Shown: positions 1 through 8,669 of the stretch, one piece after another
Layout: every line of letters begins with the position of its first letter
How positions within the stretch are numbered: the first letter of the stretch is position 1
Source of the DNA: Adiantum capillus-veneris
Lineage: Eukaryota > Streptophyta > Polypodiopsida > Polypodiales > Pteridaceae
Reading direction: 5' to 3'
Length of the DNA stretch: 64,000 nucleotides
Assembly: GCA_014529385.2 (NCBI GenBank)
Contig: CM043948.1
Coordinates: forward strand, 75,230,791 to 75,294,790
Notes under the pieces: generated by a model
The model's input: only the letters and a program-made list of their open reading frames with translations
Told to the model about the DNA's origin: nothing
The model's database searches: none
Program-made: the position numbers and the translations under genes

Positions 1-358
1 TGGTCATGAATGGAGAATTTACTTCCCCACCCCCCTCATTTACATAATTAACTCCATGTTTGGAGTGAGTGGCTCTACTAAAGGTTTCCTTCAAGCGACT
101 AAGCACGCTCCGCCCAGACCGTGGGTCCATGGCATGCATGTCTTGGCTTGAGCTATCGGGATTAGGCATTGGGAAACTCTCCATGAAGTCGTAGTCAGAG
201 GAAGAGTCACTAGCCACTATGTTCGGGTCTTGGTTTGTACTACCTTGGGTCCCCGCCGAGGGCCCGGAACCTAAAGTAGGTGGATATTGAGAACTCGCGT
301 AAGTCAAAATTCTCTCTAGTTGCTCCGTCTCTAGCACACGACCAGAGCGCAAATGCAT
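1..358 (-). CDS. Gag N-terminus of LTR retrotransposon F (runs off the left edge)
   Basis: The minus strand is open from an ATG at 356-358 to the window edge, 119 codons with no stop. The protein begins MHLRSGRVLETEQ and continues as a Ser/Asp/Pro-rich, probably disordered segment. A start with a short basic HLRSGR motif is common in Gag proteins of plant gypsy elements (family knowledge). The position also fits Gag: about 670 bases downstream of a PBS-like site and an LTR (1050-1620) on the same strand. The capsid domain and zinc knuckle would lie outside the window, so Gag identity rests on position and the first residues. No frame damage is visible, unlike most coding regions here. Confidence 0.6.
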   Translation of the reverse strand, partial: MHLRSGRVLETEQLERILTYASSQYPPTLGSGPSAGTQGSTNQDPNIVASDSSSDYDFMESFPMPNPDSSSQDMHAMDPRSGRSVLSRLKETFSRATHSKHGVNYVNEGGGEVNSPFMT

Positions 359-1025
359 GTTTTAAGCATCCGTTTTCACTCGTGTTTTTTACGTTCTTAA
401 TGTTTTTAATGATCAATTTTTTTGATTAAAGTGTGTGATAGCTCAAAACAAGCGTATCACTCAGAGGGTTGCGGTGTGCTTTACAGCACAACATTCGATC
501 ACCTGAAGCTCCGTTGGTCCTAAAAAAAGTTGATTTTTAGCTACGTGTGAAGCTAAAATTCGTAATTTTAAAGGGTGATAGATGCCTAAGCCTGAGCGTG
601 AGCTTGGGCTTGGGTCTGGGAGATATTTCCGATCCCGGTTCTACCTTTAATTTTTTAAAAATAAAAAAATGAAGAAGAAGGATAAGGTTGTCGCGGCTTG
701 CGTTAGAGCACACACACACACACTCTATCTACCTACTTCCAACTAATACACCTACTGTTACACACTAACATGCTCTATTAGCTCTCACAGATCTACTTCC
801 TACTTACTGTACGTTACATTACATAGAACTAACAACCTTAATACTAACACCTTACACAGAGAAAAAACACAGTACCTTTGAAAACTCCATTAACAAAAAA
901 AAGTACACAGTAGTAACACAAAATCCTTCTTCTCAACACACACACCCTCCTTCCTTACCTTTCCTACAATTGAAATCGCACGACAAAAGAAGCACAGAGT
1001 GCCATTCAAGCTTTGTGTATGAGAT
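359..1025 (-). other. Untranslated leader of element F
   Basis: This stretch separates the PBS-like site from the gag start. It is A/T-rich with a short (AC)n tract at 710-722 and many CTAC/CACC-type low-complexity motifs. I see no credible coding sequence in it. Short open frames on both strands here are low-complexity products. Confidence 0.55.
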
Positions 1026-1043
1026 TCCCCGACAGCGGTGCCA
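1026..1043 (-). promoter_or_regulatory. Primer-binding-site-like sequence of element F
   Basis: Read on the minus strand the sequence is TGGCACCGCTGTCGGGGA, seven bases after the LTR end. It closely resembles the TGGCGCCGTTGCCGGGGA block found at the same place in Athila/Tat-type plant gypsy elements. The match to that block is established knowledge; the primer tRNA was not checked. Confidence 0.6.
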
Positions 1044-1049
1044 AAAACG

Positions 1050-1620
1050 TGCGTGTATGTCAATGCAAGAAACTTGCCAATACACCGTGTGCGAGCCACA
1101 GATGGCTCCAAGCACACAACAATCCTAAACTAGTAAGCTCAAAGATGGCGATGGTGTGTCACTCACCGCTCTACGCTTGCCGTCGTGGAGGATTCCTCGC
1201 CGCGAAGAAGAGGGAGACGCCGCTACGCCACGCTCAACTGCCTCACCGCCATCGTGCCGCCGCAATGCTCAATCGCACACAATCTCACACACTCTCTCTC
1301 TCTCTCACGCATACAGACACACACACACAAGGAGATGAAGAAGAAGAAGATGGAGATGGAGAAAGAGCACTCGTCAATTGCACAAATGAGAGAATGAGTG
1401 AATTTTAGGTTTAGTTGACTTTTATATGAGCTCGCCCCATTCACACTTGGACGCCCATGCTTAGCCAACTAATCTCTTGAATGTTCTAGTTAGAGTGCGC
1501 CTCTCATCGACGATCACTCTTACCCTTTTCCTATTGGACCGACAAGCCCGATACCTGACTCTACCAAATAAACAATACAATGTCCGTCGTAGGTGATAGG
1601 AATGTGCGTGAGGGTTAAGA
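1050..1620 (-). repeat. 5' LTR of element F (minus strand)
   Basis: This 571-bp segment aligns along its length with the solo LTR at 4962-5535 in the opposite orientation. In minus orientation it starts TCTTAACCC (the canonical TG appears mutated to TC; the solo copy has TGTTAACCC) and ends near CGCA just before the PBS. It carries a TATAAAAG box (1419-1426 on the plus strand as CTTTTATA) and a CT/CA-rich tract (1281-1332) downstream of it. The flank at 1621 onward is a gypsy integrase remnant, so F inserted into an older element. Confidence 0.8.
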
Positions 1621-1707
1621 ATAGGCCATCTCATTGATTGGCCTAACAATCTAAAAGGGACCATAGTACCTTTTTGCTAACTTAGCAAAGTACTTTTGGT
1701 GTCCCGT
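1621..1707 (-). pseudogene. Remnant of a resident gypsy integrase C-terminal region
   Basis: The minus strand encodes GHQKYFAKLAKRYYGPF, then a stop, then IVRPINEMAY. This matches the corresponding stretch of element B (TGHQKYYAKLAKRYYGPFQ, 27100-27190), the linker between the integrase core and the chromodomain. It is cut on one side by the LTR of F and on the other by the LTR of A. A few more matching bases (CCGTAGGATTCTTG) resume at 24816 after A, which helps define A's target site. Confidence 0.7.
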
Positions 1708-3689
1708 TGTCGTGCTGTGACACGTACATAGTGGGAACGCATGCTACAAGATCTATCTTGCCACTTTTTAGATACATAATTATATTTTCTATAATTAAAT
1801 GTGCATATTTAAGTATAATAATAAGCTTTCTATCTCATCCTATGATTTATCTCAAGGGAAAAATATTCTTACTTTATCGTCAAACAGTACTATGGAAAAA
1901 GCATCAATACCTCTGTCTCTTTAACTTGGGGCAAAAAGCATTGATTCTTTATTTCTACTATGTAATTATCATCTTACACCCTAGCTAGATCCTATATCTA
2001 AGGTAAATTTCAATATATATATATATATTCTATGTATTTTTTATATTTTTCTTATATTTCTTTTTAAATAGCTACTAGGAGGGAATGAAATCCTAGTGGG
2101 ACACTAGGTGGCATGATTTCAAAGATACACTTATTTTAATACATTATTGTAAGCATGATTACAAAACTTTATCAAGGAGCAATGTCGTCCTTTCATATGG
2201 CATGAGGTGTCCATTGGAATCAAATAAAAGTCTATGCTAAGGGGACCATAAGAAGACTTTTGCTCCCAAAACTGTACCCTATTTTGATGATTTTTTAACA
2301 CAAGGTTCCAATCCGAATTGAAAAAACTAGATAAAATGGGAGTCGTAGCTAATGAGCTGAATTTTGTGCCCATATTTTTACTTTTTTATTTGGAGCCTCG
2401 GTTGAGGAGATATGATCAAAATACTGGACCCCAGTCTGCCCACATCATGCAGAGACAGCTCATTTCCAACTTTTCCAGTTTCTGTTCACACTGTCTCCTC
2501 TCTTCTTGTGTAAATCCTTGGGGGTTCCCTTCACCTATAAAAGGGGACCTCTTCTTCCTTGAAAACCATTGAAGTATTCAAGCCATTCAAGCCATTGATG
2601 AGAGGAATTCATGAGGGAGTGAGTAGTAATGTCTAATTGTACTTAGCCATTAACATAAGCCTAAGCCTACACTTTCTCTTAGAGGAAGACTAGCCATTCT
2701 TGTAAGCTATCCTTGGAAGATAAACTTCAATTGAAGAAGGTCTTGAATTTGGTGTATCAATCAAAGTTGAATTCTTCCCTTTTCTTCTCTCTCCATGAAA
2801 AATGGTGCCGAAGGGTTTGACAAGTAAGATGTGTTCTACATTGATATTTTGTTGATTTCTTGTTGTTTTTCTTTTTCCATCTCTAATCCAACACACACAT
2901 ATATATATCTAATCTCATGTCCTTAACCAAACCTATCTCTCTCTCTCTTAGAAATTCATTCTCTAGGTTCTCCTTGCTATAGGTACATCTCTCCCCGCAG
3001 TATCCTTATTGCCTACGTGCAAAAATAGGGCTTGGGAGGGAACCTTCTCATCTCTACATTTCTCACATACTATCCTAGATGAATAATCCACATGATGAGA
3101 ATTTCTATCGCTTCCACTTTGTGCGATCTATTAGAATTAACGTATGGATTAGCCGTAAATTACACTTTCAACAACGTATAGTGTTTCTCTTTGGCCCAAA
3201 AAGGCTCAATGAAATACTTCTTTCACCGGATCCCATCATACTACCTCTTATAGACTAACTTTTCTTTAGATGTAAGTGTAGTTATCTTGCTATGAACCAC
3301 ACAATTAATACCAATCACTAGGCAAAATATATATATTATGGTAAGCACAATACTACTATTCCAAAGAAAAATTCGTAGCCTGTTTAGTTGGCAAAGATTG
3401 AACGCCATTAACTCATCTATTAACCCTTTCATATTACCTATGATACGTTATGAAGATAGCCTTGATGTTTTCATTTTTGTGTTGTTTTGATATTCTCTTT
3501 TGTGTTCTTTCTTTGTGTGTGTGAGTACAAGAGAGAAAGAATGAAGCTTCTTTGATTGCACTTCCTTCCAAACCCTATACTTGATGGCATCTATGGCTTA
3601 ACTCCTTCGTATAGTTTTTGGAGTTCTCTCACAAACTCTCACAGCCAAAAACCCGGTGCTTTCCCGGCAAGACCGCAAATTTCTCGACA
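1708..3689 (+). repeat. 5' LTR of element A
   Basis: The 1982-bp repeat begins TGTCGTGCTGTGAC and ends CTCGACA. It matches 17570-19150 plus 24372-24815, with scattered substitutions and small indels. A CCTATAAAAGG promoter-like box (2535-2545) lies about 830 bases in, followed by a CT-rich stretch. The long segment upstream of that box would be U3 and the rest R-U5; this division is inferred. Confidence 0.85.
2536..2543 (+). promoter_or_regulatory. TATA box in the 5' LTR of A
   Basis: TATAAAAG sits in an otherwise AT-moderate context and is retained at 18394-18401 in the 3' LTR. Conservation in both copies supports it as the element's core promoter. The transcription start is not determined. 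Confidence 0.6.
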
Positions 3690-3695
3690 TATTTT

Positions 3696-3708
3696 TGGTG
3701 AACCCGAC
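3696..3708 (+). promoter_or_regulatory. Candidate primer-binding site of A
   Basis: TGGTGAACCCGAC begins six bases after the LTR end. It starts with the TGG expected opposite a tRNA CCA tail, but is not the common initiator-Met site used by elements C and E. The primer tRNA is not identified. Confidence 0.4.
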
Positions 3709-3741
3709 GCAATCTGCCAAGGTGAGAGTTTTTGGGTAACA

Positions 3742-4961
3742 ATGGGTGATCATGTTGAGAAACAGGGTATGCATTTTGACCTAGCAACAATACAAATGTT
3801 TCAAGCATTTGCAATGTTCATGCAACAACAACATGCCACTGAAAGAAGGGAAATTTCTACAAGGAAGGCTATACAAGCAGTCATCAATAGAATGGATCGG
3901 TTCAATGGCAATGATGTAACCAAGTACTTACGCGAGTATGTGAAGGAGATGGAGCTGCATCGCGTGTTAGAAGGTGAGATGATTCAAAGCTTTGAGCTAG
4001 TTGTTGCTCCAGAAATTAGGGAACATGTTAGGGGAATTAAAGATGGACATGGGAGAAACTGGGAAGAACTCAAGGTAGCTTTGAAGGAGGAATATTTCAT
4101 GGAGGACTCTGAGAGAGTAACCAAAAGGACATTCTTAGAATGGGTAGTCAAAGCCAAAGTAAGGACTATCAATAACAGAGCTACTTAGGGAATTTGAGCG
4201 ACGCTATGCACAACTCACCAGGACAGAAAGGGCCACACTAGATGTAGAGAAGACAGATCTTTTCTTACAAGCTGCAGGTAAAGAGTTTCAAGAAAATTTG
4301 GAGCTTCTTCTTGAAGATAAAGATGTTGACCAAGGACTAAAGATCGACTGGAATGAGGTTGAAGGTGCTGTCTCACTGCTTGCCAAATGACAAAGAAGAA
4401 GGGACAAGATGGTAGTAAACACTACAAGTCCTTCCACCTCAACTTCTGACAAAATGGTAAAGCCTACTTTTATCGCTCCTAAGTTTGATGAGTCCATGCT
4501 AGATGAGCTTGTGAAAGGAATGCGTGACTTGAAGGTGAAGCTTGCAAAGCTTGAAGAAAAAGGCCAACCGTCAGGGCCACTTCCTAGGCAAAGGCAACAG
4601 CCCAAAGAAGGGTTTGTTAATAGATGTATTTGGTGTGATAGTACAGACCATGTAAGAAGGGATTGTGATGATTTTAGTGATGCTTTGTCAAAAGATGTTG
4701 TCTTTTTTAAGGTTGGTAAAATACACTTAAGAGAGACAGGTCTACCCTTGAGAACTAACTTTGGGAAGGGGGGAATGCAAACCTTAGTTGAGATATGGCA
4801 ACTAACCATGCCACCTCTTCAGTTGAGACAACTACTTATGGAGTAAAAATTGAGCATCCTAGTGATGAAGAGGTGAGTGACCATCATGGTCAAATTTGGC
4901 CAAATGTCATGCAATTAGCTAAAAAGGGAAAGCTTACAAAAGAGATTATACATAAAGTAGG
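3742..4961 (+). pseudogene. Gag of element A, 5' part, frameshifted
   Basis: The likely start is ATG 3742 (MGDHVEKQGMHFDLA), just after the PBS region. An alpha-helical capsid-like region follows (about 3800-4390: FNGNDVTKYLREY, WEELKVALKEEYF, LLREFERRYAQL). A frameshift near 4180 and a TGA near 4388 break it. A zinc knuckle CIWCDSTDHVRRDC (C-x2-C-x4-H-x4-C) lies near 4626-4667. The last segment reads into KEIIHKVG and is then cut by a solo LTR at 4962. The frame resumes cleanly after that LTR's second target duplication, so the interruption came after the gene was laid down. This is Ty3/gypsy-type nucleocapsid architecture, now non-functional. Confidence 0.8.
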
Positions 4962-5535
4962 TGTTAACCCTCACGGCACACGGACACCCTATGATCTATA
5001 AACGTTGTATTATTTAGAGTCAGGTACCGGGCTTGTCGGACCAATAGGAAAAGGGTAAGAGTGATCGCCAATGAGAGGCACACTTTAACTGGGACATTCA
5101 AGGGATTAGTTGGCTAAGCATGGGCGCCCAAGTGTGAATGGGGTGAGCTCCTATAAAAGCCAACTAAACCTAATTTTTACTCATTCTCTCATTTGTGCAA
5201 TAGAAGAGTGCTCTTGCTCCATCTCCATCTCCATCTTCTTCTTCTTCACCTCCTTGTGTGTGTGTGAGAGAGAGAGAGAGAGAGGGAGAGTGTGTGTGCG
5301 ATCGAGCATTACGAAGGCACGCCGGCGGCGAAGCGGTTGAGCGCGGCACGACTGCAGCTTCTTCTTCATCGCGGCGAGGAATCCACCACGAAGGCGAGCG
5401 TAGAGCGGTGAGTGACACACCCTTTGTTTTCTTGAGCTTGCTAGTTTAGGCTTGTTGTGTGCTTGGAGCCGTTTGTGGCTCGCACACGGTGTATTGGCAA
5501 GTCCCTTGCGTCGACAGTGCGGCAAGGAGTGCACA
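4962..5535 (+). mobile_element. Solo LTR of the F family inside gag of A
   Basis: The 574-bp sequence starts TGTTAACCC and ends GTGCACA. It is flanked by the perfect 5-bp duplication GTAGG (4957-4961 and 5536-5540). It aligns with the LTR of element F (1050-1620) in inverted orientation. No internal element sequence is present, so this is what remains after LTR-LTR recombination. It carries a CTATAAAAG box at 5151-5159 and a (GA)n tract near 5267-5283. Confidence 0.88.
5152..5159 (+). promoter_or_regulatory. TATA box in the F-family solo LTR
   Basis: TATAAAAG lies about 190 bases into the LTR, at the same relative place as in the copy at 1050-1620. It points into the gag sequence of A. Activity is unknown. 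Confidence 0.55.
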
Positions 5536-5540
5536 GTAGG

Positions 5541-6010
5541 TGATTGCATACGTCTAGAAACAGGATGGAATGATCCAAGGGACTCATTGTCTGTGCATGC
5601 CTACATTACAAAATGCCAACAAAATGAGGCGATTATAGAAGAGAAGCGCAGATGCGAGAATGCTGATGAAGGACCATCAAAAAGAGCTTCTAGAAGTGGG
5701 GGAAGAAGCGACTCAATGCCTTCTCAAACACCCTCAACACAAGGAGAATCTCCACCTGAAGTACTCATGGAGGAGTCTACAACAGGAAAGAAGAAAGAGC
5801 CAACAAAAGATAAGACAAAAGGCCCAACTTATAAACTACAATCTGATATTGAGGATGCTACAGATTTAAAGAAAGTCTTGGAGAAAAGGATCTTGAATAG
5901 AAAGATTGAGTTTACTCTGGGATAAGTTCTTGGCATTGAAAAGCGTGAATTCCATGAGGAGATCATTGACATCATCAAGAGGAAGAGGCAAATGCTTGAT
6001 GAAGTTTCTT
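5541..6010 (+). pseudogene. Gag C-terminal part of element A
   Basis: The gag frame interrupted at 4961 continues here as GDCIRLETGWNDPRD and so on. A charged linker rich in Lys, Glu and Ser follows, then YKLQSDIEDATDLKKVLEKR and IEFTLG. An in-frame TAA at 5923-5925 follows, and the frame then continues VLGIEKREFHEEIID to about 6000. The pattern (helical DLKKVLE..., KREFHE...) resembles the segment that precedes the protease in some plant gypsy Gag-Pol proteins. The sequence then meets CACTA-derived sequence. The next protease residues are found only at 14069, on the other side of the CACTA element. Confidence 0.7.
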
Positions 6011-6019
6011 GTGCACAGA

Positions 6020-6591
6020 TGAGATGTCCCCCTGGTCATCTGTCGTATGTGCGCAGCCTCACGCTGCTGTCTGAATAGCGTGGCCGTTGTCCACTCATCC
6101 TCCCTGATCTGAAGCCACGTCTCATGTGGGATGCCCAAAGGCTTTGGCGAACCGGTCCTGAAAGCCTTCTGAGCTGCATCTCGTCGATGTTTCACGGTGT
6201 CCTGTGCAACACCCTTGATCCAGCTCCTCGGAACAACGTCAGAACCCGAAGCAGGCTGGTACTCTCTCAGGATGGTCTCCACTATGTAAGTGACTTCGTC
6301 TTTTTCCTGCTGATTCCAAGACGTCAGAATGCTGGTCGAAAACTGTATCTCCACGAGCTGGCGAATCCGCTGTCTCATCTTAGTCCCGAATCTATCCATG
6401 TCAACAGAACCATCTGGCCGTACAGTATAGAGATTGGAGGCACTAGGATCGTGTGCCCCCCAAGGTGTCCGAGGTGTGCCAAGAGGTGTGTTGAGAGGTG
6501 TGCCTGGGTAGGACGGGGGTCGTGAGCGAGGAGGGGTCGAAGCATCTGTGGACTCTCCTCCATAGCAACCACCACCTCCACCCTCCTCCAC
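6020..6591 (-). CDS. CACTA second protein (plant transposase Ptta/En/Spm, Transposase_24-like)
   Basis: From ATG 6591 the frame gives a Gly/Pro/Ser/Thr-rich N-terminus with repeated TP motifs. A folded region follows: DRFGTKMRQRIRQLVEIQF, SWIKGVAQDTVKHRRDAAQK, PLGIPHETWLQIREDEWT, FRQQREAAHIRQ. The WxxIRxxEWTT...R...ARxR-like layout is that of the small DNA-binding CACTA-associated protein (TNP1-like), which binds subterminal repeats. The open frame continues to 5866 but past about 6020 it reads antisense gag of element A, so the true end is lost at the deletion junction. Only about 570 bases of it are genuine. No internal stop is seen. Confidence 0.7.
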
Positions 6592-6594
6592 CGT

Positions 6595-8157
6595 GAAGCT
6601 CGATTGTCTTTCAATCCCATGATTGTCTTCCAGAGGAGCTCTCCCACATTCTTGAATATATGCATTGGATCCAGCAAATGATTAATTAGTAGATCACCCA
6701 AGTACGGCAACGTATGGAGAATGGACAAACGTTTCATTCCTGGAACAGGTTGCCCCTCATGTTGCTCCCATCAGCGACGCCACTCTTGTACATGCATAGG
6801 ACGACATTCGATGCGACCAAGCTGACCTTTGCGCAAGTGATGGCCATCTGGAAGATAACGGTGGTGGCCTTGATAAATTGTCTTTCGAAGAGAGGCAGAA
6901 TAGCGCACATCCAAGGACTGCCCGCAAATTGGACATGCATTGTATCCCGAAGTTGTTAGCCCTACATATATTAAAGCATGAATCAGGCCAAGGCAAAGTG
7001 CTTGCGAATAGCGAGAATTTTGTAAATCAAAAACCATTACCAGAAGCTTCTCCGTATCCTGGCCAATCATGCATAGTCCACATAAGAAGTCCATGGATCC
7101 TTGCGTGCTGTTGTCCTAGTGGTTCAACCGCATCTGCTATGTCAATCCCATGCCATAACTCCTGGAGCTCATCAACTAGTCGAGCTAGATAAACATCCAT
7201 GTTTTTTGCCTTGAACTTACCAGGTACAATCAAGCTTAATATCAAATGACCCTTCTTGATGGCAAGCCACGGCGGGAGGTTGTAATTGATAAGGCACACA
7301 GGCCAAGTGCTCCATGACGAGCTTCTCAAGCCAAATGGATTGACTCCATCCATTGCCATGCCCAAACACAAATTGCGTGGTTCACTCTTAAAATGTGACC
7401 AGGTATCTTCAATGTGCCTCCAGGCCTTTGAATCAGCAGGCACCCTAAATGTTGCGTCAGTGGATCTATTCGTAGAATGCCACCGCATCAACTTTGCAAT
7501 GGAACCACAACGAAACATGCTTTTTATCCTAGGAATAATAGATAAATGCCGCAACACTTTAGCTGGCACTGTCTCGCCAACTGCATCTTGTTTGTAGCGC
7601 ATTGCTCCGCACTTAGGACACGACAGACAATCTGCGAATTCATTGCGAAAAAGAATGCAATCATTTGGACATGCATGAATTTTGTTGTAGTCCAAGCCAA
7701 CTGAGGTCAATAGTTGCTTTGCGTCTGGCCTGGAGGGGGGCATTTCATTGCCAGCCGGGAGAAGTTGCTCCCACAACAACCTGTTTAAGCCACATTAAAT
7801 TGAAAAGCTCTCCAAGCACGTCACCGTTGCAATCGAAAAATGCCTTTTATAAATTACGTACCTAAACAAAGTAGTGACGCTTGCATCTGACCACCCGTAC
7901 ACTGACTGAAGATTCAAAAACGCCAGACAAGTACGAAGCGTCGATATTTTGGCGCCTTCATAAATTGGTTGACGTGCCAACTTCCTCAACATGTCTTCAG
8001 GAGATAGGCGTATGGCTTCTGGTGCTGCTTCGTTAGCGTTCTCTTTGCTTGTCTGGAAGAAGGCATCCAACATCTCCTCCATGCTGTTGTCTTCTGTCTG
8101 TAAGTCCTTTTCTGCTTCCATCCTTAGCTCTATATTGGTCGGACCTTCACGCATAAT

Positions 8158-8216
<59 letters not shown>

Positions 8217-8412
8217 ATGTAGGTGCTATGTCGTGAAAATCAATGCCCGTTTCGTAAGAGTTGTATCGTAGATTCTGTACTGTTTCTTTAGCAAACTCTC
8301 CGTACTTGTGCACATGCTTATTACATATCCTACGCTTGCGCAGGATTTGATACTTGCAGAGCGTGCACGAGCATGCAATCTTTTCCTCCATGTTAGTTGA
8401 TGACGTTGCCAT
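6595..8412 (-). pseudogene. CACTA TNP2 transposase (Transposase_21), C-terminally truncated
   Basis: Exon 1 runs from ATG 8412 to 7862 and contains a Cys-rich start (CSCTLCKYQILRKRRIC), a Glu-Arg stretch encoded by a (CT)n tract, and an acidic segment. A GT-AG intron (7861-7781) joins in frame to exon 2, which holds the TNP2 core: DYNKIHACPNDCILFRNEF, CPKCGAMRY, GMAMDGVNPFG, WTMHDWPGYGEASG. A second GT-AG intron (7040-6962) joins to GYNACPICGQSL and, after an in-frame TGA near 6766, DPMHIFKNVGELLWKTIMG. The DGVNPFG and DPMHIFKNV motifs are hallmarks of this DDE transposase family. The C-terminal third is missing and meets the second CACTA ORF. Confidence 0.85.
8162..8214. repeat. (CT)n microsatellite inside transposase exon 1
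   Basis: An uninterrupted CT run of about 50 bases. On the minus strand it is in frame in the transposase and would encode alternating Glu and Arg. Confidence 0.9.
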
Positions 8413-8669
8413 CTACAATGATTATGAATGTTGTTTTAATATATATACTCCTCACAATGTAAACTACCTCGCATTCTCTAGTCTTGCCCAATCTCCGTAC
8501 ACCTCGGTCCACAGGTGTACGGAGATCAGGACCACCGGATCAAAATATCATCTTTATTGGTCAAATCCTATATGGGTAGACACATACGTGTACTCCCAGG
8601 TGTACATGGAAATGCATGTAGAGGGCAAAACCCGTTTGCCTCTTTTAGTTCCATAGTTTCTTCAACATC

